A DNA stretch of 64,000 nucleotides from the NCBI RefSeq assembly GCF_037975245.1, contig NC_092572.1, forward strand, positions 10,190,001 through 10,254,000, written 5' to 3'. The notes beneath the pieces were generated by a model that saw only the letters and a program-made list of their open reading frames with translations, was not told the DNA's origin and searched no databases. The DNA comes from Apostichopus japonicus (lineage: Eukaryota > Echinodermata > Holothuroidea > Aspidochirotida > Stichopodidae). Shown here one piece after another: positions 34,501 through 47,330 of this stretch (within the stretch, counting starts at the first letter, position 1; the number at the start of each line of letters is the position of its first letter). Position numbers and translations under genes: made by a program.

Positions 34501-35550
34501 AATTTTGGCGCTATATTGTACAGTTCACTACCAAACCTGAAAAGTTTAACCACATGAGCCAATACAACATTTGTGACATATTAATGAAATTTAATATCAG
34601 AAATTTATCAAATTAGCTTAAGCTAGGATACAACAGAAGTTTGATGCCTTTTGGTGCTCTATTGATGTATGTGTGCATGGTATGACTGTTTAATGCCGAT
34701 CAAACATTAATTGTCCTGAATCAGGATCCATGGGGGTTCAAAACACCCTCTCTATGACCCAAATGCAAAACCAAATAATGCTAGCTAACCATTATTATGG
34801 TAAAATGTACTATTATACATCATTTTGCATCAAGAGACCTAAACATTGCCCTATTTTGCCAAAGAAGAGGGTCCCTCTCCCAGGTTTCAGGAAATATCCC
34901 CCCACCACACACACAAACACATTTAGCAATTTTCCACAACGGACCTAACAGAGAAATGGTACCAAAACTCAGTTGATACATTATCTCTCTTATCTTGTCG
35001 AAGTTCCTGTCAAAACAGCCAATTAGTAATAAGTTCACACTTTCTAAACAGAAAAGTTCCCTGTGGTTACAATATCAAACTGTCCAACACCTTTTTGAAA
35101 AACAACACACAAAAGGTGGTGTCTAGCTGTGGAATGTGGTCTTAATTATTTACTCATCATTTGTTTGAACAAATAAACTGTGTCTGCTGCAGTGAAACAT
35201 GTCCAGCCAAAATCACTTTTTGGGGATGTAAATTAAATGATGACAATTGTCAGGCTATATGCTACTTAAAAACCAGAGGTGGAACCTTTGCAAGTACATA
35301 TAGGAACAAAAACTACTTACATATAAACTTGTTAATGGGGACTTAACCTGCAAAGATTTACAGTACACTTTCTCGGTTCTCACCTACCTTTGTGACCTTT
35401 CTGTATGCTTAATACCTATTTGGAAATCAGTTATACTCAAACACAGCATTCTGCCATGCAATACAAGTTATTTGCATGGTACAAATAACAGATATGATGC
35501 CATTCATATTGGAACTAGTTACTAACTACAGAAAATTGTTCACTTTTTAA
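31600..35550. other. Left interior of the Ginger-like element, no gene resolved
   Basis: Apart from subterminal repeats and homopolymer runs (for example poly-C at 33659-33675), I found no clear exon. The rest of the integrase C-terminal region should lie here on the minus strand but is not recognisable, so it may be deleted or decayed. Confidence 0.45.
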
Positions 35551-35561
35551 GACATGCTTAC

Positions 35562-37711
35562 CTCATCATCATATCAGTAATGAAATGTGAAGTTGATGCT
35601 GCAGTCTTGTCAGGCACTGCCTTAGTCTCAGGCCACTTTGAATAGAAGTCAGACAGTGTTATCATGTACAGTCGATTGGCAGCTGTCACTGGTAGAGGAC
35701 CAATAAGATCAACACCAACCTGTTAAGATAGAAGACAGCATTTAGGTGCTAATTTAATTTTTTTTACAAGTTGCAGGCTTTGCCTTGACTGTTGTTCTAT
35801 TCCATTGCTTCATGCTGTACACAGATCTAGATAAAAACAGGGGGATATCTGATCGAAACAGGGTGTTGGTGGATTTAGGCCAATTATTTTTACCTTGCAA
35901 ATATGAAAATGTAACTTTCACCATACTGTACCATATATTTACAATCGCTTCAACCACTAAACCAGTAAAATGATACGCCCTTTTTTTGCAACTTAAAATT
36001 ACATGCCTATATTGATGGTTGCTCTGCAGTTAGGCCAGAGTGTGGCTTAAAGGTTTGCTGTATAGGCCCTAAATATGCCAAATTTTCAATTTGGACAAAA
36101 TTCTGTAAGTATGTTTATATCCCTGAAGGAAATTTACCTCACTGGGACATTCAATCATCTCGTGTCATCATTTAGAATGTCTGAGCACAATTTGAAGGGT
36201 TATTACCCCCAGAAAAGTACTTTTTGAAAACTTCTAGCAACTAAAGTGACCAAAATTTAGGGCCAGTACAGACTACCGTTAAACTTGTAAATGTTTAATT
36301 TGTCCAGAAAGAATGACATTAACTAAACTAAACCTTCACTGCATACTGCGGACATCCTGTGCAATTAAAACAGATTGAATATTTACCTGTTTCCATAATC
36401 CAGTTACAGGAATGCTATGGAGACTTGTTCGTAGGTCTACATGACAATGACGCTTTGACATCCTGTTGAACATAACTTGTTACATCAACGTTGATAGTTT
36501 TCCAATAGAATCTAGACAATAGATATAGTCTGTTGTCTGGTTTATCTATGCAAAGATGAACACCTTCAAAGAGATAAGAAAATTCATGATCAAAGGAGAT
36601 ATCATGTTTTTTTGCCCCCCCCCCCAAAAAAAAACCCCACAAACAAACAAACACACACAAATATATGGGCTGCACAATTGGTAGTTCTAGCTGAAGTGCC
36701 TTAAAATTGAATTACAACTCTATATCAGTGTTTGAAATGGAATATTCCCATTATTGTACACATTGCTTGGCCACAATTGGGGTCTATAGATATTTAAGAA
36801 GTTTTCTTCTGCAGTGAGGTTTGGCATGTAGAGAATATGCCACACCTAAAAAAAGTACTATCAGGCCTTCAATATCTGTTCTTACCAACCAAAATTTAAT
36901 GAACGTGAATTTATTATGTACAGTATTAGTGCCACTTTCCTCTAGAAGTAGGCTCGGCTATATGCTATAGTCCAATAATTGCATTTTATAGTGTCCCATG
37001 CATGCAAACCAGACTAGCTCTCTAAGCTTTAGTAATCTGTTGTTATCTTTTATGATAGGCAGGGCGATTAAAGGTGGAAATTTATAATAATTGTCACTAA
37101 AATTTGTTTGGGTAAATTTGTTTGGGTAAACAATTGGGTAAACAAAACGAAAAGAAATAGGCCCTAATAACTTTGCTGAAGCATACAACTGATTATAATG
37201 TTGCATAAGCAATTGCTTGACTTTTGCGAATGAGTTTTTACAACTAACCAAACGTGGTAAAAGAATATCATGATTTGTTCACCAAAAAGGTCCTAGAGGC
37301 CTGGTTATAGTTTAACTGTGGAATGGCCGTTCGCCATTTAACAACCAAAGGCATATTGTGTATCCTATACTGTAAGTTACAGACATTACCTTATATATGT
37401 CACTAGTCAGTGTGAGCTGCTTCGATTTGGGCGAGTTGAGTAGCCCTAGATAGCAACACTTTCCTTCAATTTCGGTACGCAAGAGTTCCATTTTCAGCCA
37501 GTCTGAAAGACTGACTTTGTCTCCGTAAGATTCTTCTCTGTTTTATTCTTGTAAACCCACTTGGATAGCTCTCATCTCTTAGAATATCCGCAATTTGTCT
37601 CACGTTTTCTGCTAGCTTTTCCGTTTTTAGTTGTCGCACGACTTTACTGCTAAATATACGGAAGCCGAAATGCGACAATTTGCTAATAATACGGATACTG
37701 CCAGAGTCCAT
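35562..37711 (-). pseudogene. Decayed GIN1/Ginger-type integrase gene
   Basis: Three minus-strand blocks are in the family's order. At 37466-37711 (ATG at 37711) is an N-terminal region with ENVRQIADILRDESYPSG and FRLAENGTLAYRN, the usual 'YPxGL...DGvLyY' lead-in. At 36387-36563 is the H2C2-type zinc-binding region, HLCIDKPDNRLY then SRFYWKTINVDV, ending LHSIPVTGLWKQ at a GTAAAT donor. At 35562-35719 is the catalytic-core start VGVDLIGPLPVTAANRL and LSDFYSKWPETKAVPDKTA, with the first Asp of the DDE triad, ended by donor GTAAGC. In the H2C2 block a frame change occurs before LHSIPV and the second Cys pair is disrupted. The other DDE residues were not found. It is clearly a damaged copy. Confidence 0.7.
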
Positions 37712-37984
37712 TACTAATTAAATTTTTGCTACTCGAACGTACATGCTACGGCGGACATTGTGTTCAGGGGGACACAATTTACAACAAAATATATGACCGT
37801 CAAATAATGTCCCCCTCAGTGTAACCATAGCATATTCTGTCTGGGGAGACAGTCTGTACCAACTGGCCTTGTACAATAGGTCCGGGGAGACCAAACGTAC
37901 TGGTAAATCCAGTATAAACTGTCCTGTGGGACCGGGACAGTTTATACTGAATATGGAATATTTGCGACAGTTTGTACTGCTACA

Positions 37985-37988
37985 CCGG
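37985..37988. repeat. Target-site duplication CCGG, right
   Basis: It pairs with 31576-31579 across the Ginger-like element. Confidence 0.75.
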
Positions 37989-40900
37989 CAGTGGGCTCTT
38001 TTGTTTTGGAATAACTGTCTGCAATAAGCGCTGGGAAACGTGCGTTTTCGTTTGATCTTAACAAAAAGAGGTTAACTGACAAACAAAACAACGATTCTGA
38101 TTCTGAGAAACGACGCAAGGGCGCCAAACAAAGTTGGAACTCTTGAGCTTGAGACGGGAAATCAAAGTAAGAAAAATATACAACTCACGCTCAGCTCAGT
38201 ACCAAGCTCAGTCAAAAATATTTAATTAACAAAATGCAGGCTGCTAGACATTTAGGCCAAATTTCTGTAACAGTTGTTAACTATGCATGATAAAGCAATG
38301 ATATACCTTATTTTACTTAATTGTTGAACAGTAAATTGATCAAATTAACTAATTAATTATACAAACATTTACATAATGAGATCAAGAAGATTAAAATATA
38401 GAACAGGATGTAATATTTAAATCAAGCTTCCGAATAAAAGTTGTAACTGCATTAACAGAGTATCATAATTGCATACCGAAATTACTTTAATTAATCAGTT
38501 CAAGCTATTTAATAACCGTACGTAACAATTCTTCACTATCGTCAGTAATCTAACCAGTATCATCGGTATCCTCATGGGTGACTGCTTCGAATACAAGTGT
38601 CTTTGGAAATGTTCAATTTCTAATGTGAGAAATGTCACTTGAAATAAAAGATTAGGCTAATATTCACACAATAACATATTGTAAATTTAATTAATCAATA
38701 TTTTAAAATATATATAGACTTTGACACATGATCTTTATTGTAGTTATTATTACATTGACAGGCTACGTGCAGCTCATAATAAGATAAAGTTCCGCTGAAG
38801 GGTTTGTATTGCTGATTTTACGTTTAGCCGTGACTGGTAGAACATATCATCACTAACATAAATTAGACACATGGAATTCTAAAGAGCAAAACATTGTCCA
38901 TATATTTTTACTTTGCAAAGATAATTAAGTAAGTATATTAAGTAAGTGTTTTATTATATATATGATTGATCACACGGTAGCAAGAATTATTCATATCGTA
39001 TCAATCAATGCGGAAATGTGTGCGAGAATGATGAGCCTTCTTAATGACACTTTTAAGGCCAGAGAATCGAAAAAAGAGCATTAAAACACTACGTTTATGG
39101 AAGGGATTCCAAACAGTGCAGCAACCTCAAGAAAGCGAGTGCTCATGTTTTCTTCAAATTGTAGATATGTAATTAAATCGGTTACAGGATATTGCATATT
39201 CTTGGCAAAACAGGTCACATTTATTATTAATGTAACAGCGCCTGTGAAAGATATTAAGTTAAGCTAGTTAAATGTTTTAAGTTTTTCATATATAAAGAAC
39301 GACATAAATGAATTTCTCCGAGTTTAGACTTTTATCTTTAACCTGGGTGGCATTGGATGGACTTTTTTTCACTTCTTCAATAAACATTTGACGCGGCAAA
39401 GAGTTCACGCAAAGAAAAAAACGTTTAGTAATCAATATTATATCATAGATGACTGGGTCTACTCTGTAGTGTACAGTTGGCGATTGTAGTATCCAAAACA
39501 TCCACTTCATATATACGGTACCAGTGAAAGATGTCACCTCGAAATGCGAAGAGATGAGCGTCGTGCGCCCAACTATTTTCTTAACGTTTCACTATTCCAG
39601 TATACAGGTAGACAATACCTTATGATAAACGCTGTTATTATTGAGTATTATGCTTAAGTACACCGTTGTATTATTTTATAAAACACATCCAACGTGGTTT
39701 ATTAAATACCAGGTGGAAACTGCGCAACAATTGTACGATTCCATATTCAAATAGCAATATCCAGTCGCGTAGCCAGCCTTCGTGGTGATAAGGGGCAAAG
39801 CGAATGTTTGTTCTAATTTTAAGAGTAATTAAAGTCAAGTTTAATTAAATCATGTGTTAATATTACTGTTCATGTGAAGAGTCTGTTTGTGGGAACGGGT
39901 GTGAAAATGAAATTCGGTAAGGGGTTAGATGGTATTATCATTTGCATCATTCTATACCCATTTGTTGTAAACGACTTTGTTTGCGTGTGTTATACAATGT
40001 TAACTTTTTCATAGATACACAGCTCTGTCTACATTAACGATATGAAATATTAAGAAATATATAATATAACAGCTAGGTAAACGTAAGTACCGTAGCTCAG
40101 TTTGAGTGATTGTTGCATTGAAGTTTAAAAGATCGTATCATATTTTGTAAATTTGAAATAAACATGTTAATTTAAAGTTTCATATATATTTTCCTAACTA
40201 ACCAATAATAATAAAACAGATGGTAAAAGTATGGTATAAGAAACCTGTTTTCACCAGGTAAAGGCCACATACTATAATTTTTAAGTAAGCAGACAAATGC
40301 GTACAAAAGTATAGGTAAATCCAAGACCTAATTAAAAAAAAAAACATTGTAGCATATGTTCAGTTAGTAATATATTTCTAATATTGGAATATCATACCAT
40401 CGTAGTTTGTCATGGCCTTTTGATACACATTGGAAAGTAAAGGTACGATTGAAATTGAATTCATACTGAATAGTTTGTAAAGAATCCGAGGAGTGTGCAT
40501 AACTTACTCAACATTAGGACGTTAAGTATTAGAATGAACATAATCGTCACGTAAATATCCTATAGGTATGCTTGAAAATCAACGGATCAACGAATATAAG
40601 ACCATGCATATTATTCGATATTTAATTTAATTCTTCTCTTACGTTCTGTTCCACGTGATTCACTATAGAGATAATGAGCAGGACACGGAAACCAGTGCTG
40701 TATGCAGCTGAAGTTCAAGTGTGACAGTAATGGAAACGTTATTGACAATGGGTGATAACTGATGTGTCACACAATATAATATATATAGTTTGACGATTTG
40801 ACGATTCAGATGGTTGCTTTTCAACCATGATTACAGAATGAAGCTTTGGCAGTTTTATGACAGTTCCATTTCTAGACCATCCGAACAATGAAATAACTTA

Positions 40901-41290
40901 GGGTAAAACAGGGGGAAATCATGGGGGAAATGGGGACACGTCCCCTACTTTCTGAAGGTAACGGGACGCAATATCAACACCCCCCCCCCCCCCGGTTGAG
41001 TGACTGACTCGTGTAGGAGCTAGGCCTTTCTGGCTCATAATGACTCGTTTATTTCATAAAGGCGCTCAAACATTGTACTATGAGATTGGTAGTAATAATG
41101 TTTTCTGATCAACCCTTATATGAAATTTAAAATTTTCAATTGGGTTGAAATAATAATTACGGCTTTCATTTATAGCGTAAATTAAATGACGAACGCGGCA
41201 ATACACCGCTGAGGCTATATGCTAAGCCAGCAGATCATGAAACCCTGTCGCATTCGCAAATATCATTTCCAGTATATTATTTCTCATTGT
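37989..41290. other. Spacer without recognised genes
   Basis: AT-rich DNA with short chance frames and a poly-C run at 40981-40994. No exon is supported. Confidence 0.5.
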
Positions 41291-41296
41291 AATTTG

Positions 41297-41468
41297 TAAT
41301 AGAGACAGACCATCAGCCATTGACATGCATTCGAAATCGAAAGTGGCAAATGGAAGGATAATGAGGTGGGCACTTGCATTACAGCCATACCGATACCGCA
41401 TTCAAGCAATAAAAGGAACCAATAATGTAGGGGCTGACTACTTGAGTAGAAGTACAGAAATAGTGTAA
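41297..41468 (+). pseudogene. Ty3/Gypsy pol remnant (end of RNase H-like region)
   Basis: The frame at 41340-41468 includes NGRIMRWALALQPYRYRIQ and ends near NNVGADYLSRS. This is the characteristic end of the reverse-transcriptase-linked RNase H region of Ty3/Gypsy polyproteins (ADyLSR). The preceding segment DHQPLTCI is in a different frame, so the copy is broken. No other pol domain remains to the left. Confidence 0.7.
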
Positions 41469-41651
41469 GCCAATTTCTTATCCTTCATCAGCAAAGAGCT
41501 GTAAGAAGTTCATTTCCAATAGTGTATGGAAATGTGTGATTTCAGGAAGCTTAGAGAGAAGCAGAGAAAGTTGAAGGAGATTTTAGCACAGGATAGGCTG
41601 AAATAAACATTCTAATGTGGATATGTGTATAAATGTGTTAGACACATTTTA

Positions 41652-42430
41652 TTAAAGGAGGGAGTTAATTGTCACATTAGAATAGTAGAATTTAGTTAAT
41701 TTGAATTTATGACAGAATAAGTCAATCTGTCAACTGTTTATTTTAGAAAGTTTGACAAGGAGATTAATGTCCAGGGATGTAGGGCGATTTGCATAAACCC
41801 TAATCCCTCCATTCACTATACAAAAGTACAGGGTAGCATACTCTTGAAATAGAGTGTACACAAAAGAAACACCACCAGGTCAGAGCATAATCAAGATAAT
41901 ACAAAGGTACAGGGTAGCATACTCTTGAGATAGCTAAACAAAAAGAAACACTACCAGGTCAGGGCATAGTCAATATGACAATGTATTGTATTGTCAGGTG
42001 ATGCTAATTGTTGCACTTATGTAAATTAATTATGCGAGATATTACATCCAGCCAGTGAAGTGAGTGTTGGGTAAGATTACTATTCACTCTCCAAAACACC
42101 ACCATCGGATCGAGTTATGCTATATTTCTTAGATGAAAAGGCGGAGCTATAATTTTGTGATTTTTCATATCATGGGGCACGGGATCCTAAATGATACCTG
42201 TATTGAAGCCTGGGCTAGTATACTGTAATTTTTGACTGGCATTTAACTGTGAAAACTGAGAACGCAATTATTTCATGGAGACTCCAGATTCATACAGTAT
42301 GTAATGTTCTGGATAGGTCAGCTTGTCGGCGGAGTTGGGATGGAGGTACATCACCTGACCGGACAAAATATTGGCTGTATTGCGGAGCTAGTCTAGCAGT
42401 TAAAGAACTCGCACCATTGTAAGTAGAAGC
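41652..42430 (+). mobile_element. Possible polypurine tract and 3' LTR start
   Basis: A purine run TTAAAGGAGGGAGTTAA is followed by TGTCACATTAG from 41670, the usual polypurine-tract/TG...LTR arrangement, 200 bp after the pol remnant. The right end is not resolved. Inside lies a short tandem repeat of about 81 bp (41828-41980) sharing ACAGGGTAGCATACTCTTGA. Confidence 0.35.
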
Positions 42431-43840
42431 TTGTTATAATAATAGTCTGTTTTGTATAAACATTACCTGGGATGCAACCACTTTAAAGTTAGTATACTTT
42501 TGGAGGTGCACAAAAGTCAGTTTAATTTTGTGTAGTAATTTTGCATTATGTCGGATAAAATGAAATTTAAACCAAGTTCCTTTGTTGAGAATTATAGCAG
42601 ATAGAAGTAACTTTCAGTATTAGCTTTCCTTTATGAGTGCTTTTCAAAAGAATAGCCAAATATTTTCTCATACTAGATTACTCTGTAGTTAAGCTGTGTC
42701 ATAATGAACAAAACGAGGGAAGGGTATAAAACTCTTTGTAACAAATTGCTATTGTTATGAAGCAGATCGTAAACTAGCTTAGTTTCTGTGTGAGTTTTTT
42801 AAGTTCAATCAGAAATGGATTATTTTTATTTCAGTCTAGCCGATCAATTGTTTGTGTTCGCCATCTTCATCTGTTCGAAACTAATATCATGCACTGCATC
42901 TAATTCATAAATCTAATGAAATTAAAGAGGACAATAATTCAGTCAGTTGGCTGTTGCAGCTTATAAGTGCTCTATTGATTTTCATGGCAACGGTTGTCAT
43001 ATAATGGATATGACAATTACCGGGACTAGCTAGGAATTTTGTCATGCATGGTGAAATATGAATCAATGCTGTGCATGGGTTCCATTGGTGGATGTAGTGA
43101 CGAAAAGTGTCCGGTTTGTCTATATGCGTTTGGGTGTTGTGTAAGCGCTTATAAAAAGTGTTTCCATACGCCGCCTAACCCGTCACGCCGATTGAATTCA
43201 AACTTGTGGGTATGTGCCTGGTCATGAGGCGAAATGTCTCTTTGACCTTTTTATAGGAATAAGATCAAACCAAAATGCCAAATAACCCCAAAACAGCATT
43301 TTGGTCATAAAGCGCCTGAAACTCTCAAAACCATGTTAAATATTAGCCTTGCCAGTTAAGGAAGCATCAATAAACGTGAAATACCAAAAGGTGCACAGTC
43401 AATATTACGATATTCAAACATCAAATAGGGCCAAAATTGTACGGAAAGGGGATTTTATCCCATCAACATAGGAGAAGGGGTAATGTCCCTTTGATTAAAC
43501 AATACAAGCATTAACTTCAACAGTTTAATGATGGAATGAAAAATCTCGGAATTAGAGTTCGTGATAAGATTAAAATGTAGCCTACATTATATATTTTCCC
43601 CTAGGAAATGTGGGGCAAAAGTTGGCCGAGCTAGGTGACACCAATACCCTCTCTTATTTTCTACTCTGCCAGCCATCACAATTAATTATGTGGGCTCTCC
43701 TCCTGTTAACCACAATATCAATACTTCAGTCACATTTGCTTGCTATTGTAAGGAATCAATGAAGTGTAAATCAATTGTTGACTTGATGCATTGTAGTGGA
43801 ATGTACACGCAGTCAGTAAACATTGAATGTTCACAGAGTT
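42431..43840. other. Spacer without recognised genes
   Basis: No exon, RNA gene or known repeat is supported here. Confidence 0.45.
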
Positions 43841-43841
43841 A

Positions 43842-44827
43842 TGCTACTGTACTTGTACACTTATGATGTTGTAAAATACAAGGGTGATCTGACGATGTTT
43901 TATTAAATCAGGATAGAAAGGCACATCCCATTCTCTAACTATATGTTTGGTGTAATGCTGAATAATGGCAACTAAGTATTGGATGTAATTTTGGACTTAC
44001 ATTCTTCTGTGCAGGTAAATGTAAACTTATATAGTCTATGGGAGATTACCTTATTAATGAAAACTTTAGCTGCTATTGAACAAAAGGAAAAATTAAACAT
44101 CGGATCCGGTGATATTCCCATGCTGCTCATTTTTAACGATGATTGTTTGGTAAGGGGTATTGAACAGTTTCACGTTTGTTAGTTACGGCCATCTTTTAAC
44201 AAGTTGGTAAGGCTAATCCGACAAAAGGCAATGCATTACTGGACTCGAAAAATATTTCGAAAAGTGGTAGCCCAAAGGGCTTTTGCTTTCAAGATTTCTG
44301 TTGCGGACGATATTTTGTAGGAGCCCGACATTTATGTTATAATTTTGCTACTGTACGTGTACACTTATGATATAGGGAAATACTGCAAGGTTGATCTGAC
44401 GATGTTTCATTATATCAGGATAGAAAGGCACAACCCATTCTCCATATAAATGTTTGGTGTAATGTTGAATAACGGCAACTAAGTATTGGATGTAATTTTA
44501 GACTTATATTCTTCTGTGCAGGTTTATGCAGTCAAGTTATATATTCTATGGGAGATAGCCTTTTGAGTGAAAACTCTAGCTGCCTTATGGATAAAAGGAA
44601 ACAGGAAACAGTGGATCCGGTGATATTTCCATGCTGCTCAATTTTAGCGACGCTTGTTTGGTAAAGGGTATTAAAGAGTTTCACGTTTTTTAGTAAGGCT
44701 AATCCGACAGAAGGCAATGTATTACAGTAATCGAAAAATATTTTGAAAATTGGCAGCCCGAAGGGCTTTTGCTTTCGAGATTAATGTTGCCCGACGATAT
44801 TTTGTAGGAGCCCGACGTTTATGTATG
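43842..44827. repeat. Tandem duplication, about 504-bp unit, two copies
   Basis: Copy 1 runs from TGCTACTGTACTTGTACAC at 43842 and copy 2 from TGCTACTGTACGTGTACAC at 44346. The two share GATCTGACGATGTTT, CTTCTGTGCAGGT, GGATCCGGTGATAT and TTTTGTAGGAGCCCGAC in the same order, with scattered substitutions and indels. The 67-codon frame in copy 1 is not kept in copy 2, so it is not coding. Confidence 0.85.
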
Positions 44828-45965
44828 CGCTTTAGACCGATATAGGTAAAGGAACACAATCATTCTCTTCACTGGTGTAAAGTTTAGGGTCACCGATTTT
44901 CCGCGACTTTGCTTTTGTTTGTCGCGGGATAGAATTACCTCTGCCAAATCGAACGTGAAAACGTTAGCTAATCCAGGCGGGACGAAAAATTGCTCAGACG
45001 GTGTATCTAATATGTTTGGACTTGACTGCTTAGCCATATATGGTCGGGTTTAACGTGTGCTACATGATTGTAGGGCTAGAAAATAACCCATATTAGAACA
45101 TAAGGAGCGAATTCAACCAAATACAAAATACAACCAAATACAAATTGTAAAAATCTCTCATGAATCTTAACTGCAACTTTATTTAAATGATACTATGTAT
45201 CTTAACATGCCTACGTTGTAAAGTACGATATGACTGTTTGATTTTCTATTAAGTTTGTACTTTGTACTATGTGCTTAGTTTTTTTTTATGGCGTGACTGT
45301 TTGTACTGATTCGGTTGAAAAGGACTTCATTCGTAATTTGCCTATCGCACGGATTACATATTATAGATTATATATTGCTATATGCAGACTTCCCAGATCA
45401 GTATCGTATGACTACAAGATCGTTTAATTTATGACTCGTCATATCGTGACTTTTAGTTTCGGTTCTTAGCGCAATCGGTAAACACTTAAAGTAGTATAGG
45501 TTATTCCATTGCATATTTGGGTTGCATTCTATTAAACCATGAGCAGATCATCTGAGATACATGGTTATGAAATCCATGGTGCTCGATAAGCTGCAATCAA
45601 TTGATAAAGAAGGAAGACACCATGTTTCAACCTTCATTTTGTCCATCCCATGTTATTGTAAGTTGTTATCTTGCTATGAAAAGGATTTTCATTACAAAAG
45701 TCATGTGTGAGATTAACATTTAACTATTCATTGAAAGAAGCCGGTAGCATGTTTTTCAGCATTCGTTAACATTCACCGCCACAAATTACTCTGAGTCATG
45801 TCGCGTTGTGTTCACGTTGCGTCTCAGCTTAACAGTTATTAACTTATTAACTCACGATAATCTAATGACTAATAATGATAATGGTACAACAGTACACATT
45901 TTATCCTGCACCTTTCAGAAATGAACGCTACTGTCAATGTCATCAATTAATGCCCATTCGTTTTT
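44828..45965. other. Spacer without recognised genes
   Basis: No supported feature precedes the Ig pseudo-exon. Confidence 0.45.
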
Positions 45966-46019
45966 TGTTCAAGTATGTTTTAGATATGTCAATGCTTTCT
46001 TCTGTAAACCGTTTATATT

Positions 46020-46302
46020 AAACACAACTTCGTTAACTGGGGTAAGTGTTGGCCACGTTAAAGCTACTCAAAGGGAAAGCAATATTACCTTAGCATGCAC
46101 AAGAGGGACGGAGGCGGCTGTCTGGTTAGTGTTACCTACGTGATATACGCAACCGACCATTGCTTTGGCGGCGACCAGTGAAAATATTTTTAATTTACAA
46201 AATACGTCCAGAGGAGACAAGAGTTTAGAAAGCGTTAGTGTCACCTTTTCAGATGAAGGATTATACAGATTAAGAGTAGGTAGTAACGCCGACTCTACGT
46301 AA
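46020..46302 (+). pseudogene. V-type Ig exon inactivated by an internal stop
   Basis: One frame reads ESNITLACTRGTEAAVWLV, a TGA at 46140-46142, then continues in the same frame to SLESVSVTFSDEGLYRLRV. This is the B strand-Cys-Trp and the sDeGlY F-strand layout of a V-type Ig domain. It is similar in order to gene B's first Ig exon (VTLTC, NVVW, SDEGTYVC). The second disulphide Cys position is Leu (LYRL). A possible phase-1 donor GTAGTA follows at the V-G junction. Single stop plus lost Cys indicates a dead Ig-receptor exon. Confidence 0.6.
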
Positions 46303-46360
46303 TATACGTATATAATTATACTTTTGAAATGAATTTTCATCCCTTAAAATCCCTACAGGA

Positions 46361-47330
46361 GAAGTCTCACAAACGTTTCAGCGAACGGGTGCGTTGCCCC
46401 CTGGACAAGGCTCGAAAATATATTCCAGAGCCATCTTTGCAGCTTTTGGGGGCCTCGCAGAACCCCTTCACTCCCAACTTATATCAGTGAAACAATCGGA
46501 AATATTTCTAACGCGACTGAACATGCAAGTCTTACCCAAAAAGAAAAAAAGCATATCCTCCGAAATAGGCCCTATGATATCAAAAAGAAAAAAATCTCTT
46601 CCGTTGCCAACCAAAATGGGAATTCATTAATAAAATCCTGTCGTACACATATAAGCCTCAGACTACCATATCCGGGCGTCGAGAGGTGCCGTATATGAAA
46701 CATATCTCACACAAGCCCAAACCAAGGTTGGTGAATTTGGATTCTTCTTTGGAAGTCCAATTATATTTTATTATAAACGGGTTAACAGGTTAATCGTTTT
46801 AAAAGCTAATCACTTACAGAAAAAGTAAGTGTTAACCCTATTGGATTTCTACAGACACTCACGAAACTGAGAAAAAAAAACATTTTGAGCATGAGTTATT
46901 TATATTTGACGCTTTTTGTAAGTTAGTTTTATTAAAAATTGTTTATGGTCAATTTTTGCTGAGGGGATATTTTCATTGCTACGCAAACTTAAGCTACGCA
47001 CTTAACCAAACTTTATTCGTGTTGGTTTTTGCAGTCGAACCGACAAATTGTTTCAAGATATGGGAATGCTGACAAGTATTAGGCGAATGTAACTCATCAT
47101 GGCATAATTGGATATACTCCTACAGCTGCAAGACCGACCGAGGCTACGAATCGACAAACGCCGAAAATACAAAACACTTTTCTGAATGGTTTGTTATGGG
47201 AAACATATATTGAAATTGAACACTCATTTCCTACAAGTGAAACAGAGATGGAGTGTGAGATATTTCGTCAGACATACGTTCCAAATGTTATGAAAAAAAG
47301 TGAAAGCATGTATGTTAATTGTGTATCATG
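46361..47330 (+). pseudogene. Coding-like remnants downstream of the Ig pseudo-exon
   Basis: After an acceptor-like CCTACAG (46354-46360) a coding-like block of more than 85 codons contains GALPPGQGSKIYSRAIF. Overlapping frames hold NISNATEHASLTQKEKKH and GRREVPYMKHISHKPK. Near 47100-47330 another frame includes FPTSETEMECEIFRQTYVP and stops at TGA. The amino-acid use looks coding and cytoplasmic, but frames shift and I do not recognise the family. These are probably further exons of the same dead receptor. Confidence 0.3.

Larger units (their letters stand above)
31580..37984 (-). mobile_element. Ginger-like DNA transposon (TGT...ACA ends, 4-bp CCGG duplication)
   Basis: The left end is TGTGACAGTACAGAGTGTC and the right end, on the other strand, is TGTAGCAGTACAAACTGTC. 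They match at 15 of 19 positions and both start with TGT. Flanking CCGG copies give a 4-bp target duplication. Both ends have further subterminal GTCC and GTACA-rich repeats (31597-31760 and about 37750-37970). The element carries a minus-strand integrase gene of the retroviral/GIN1 type. TGT ends, a 4-bp duplication and a GIN1-like integrase together are the known signature of Ginger elements. Confidence 0.75.
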
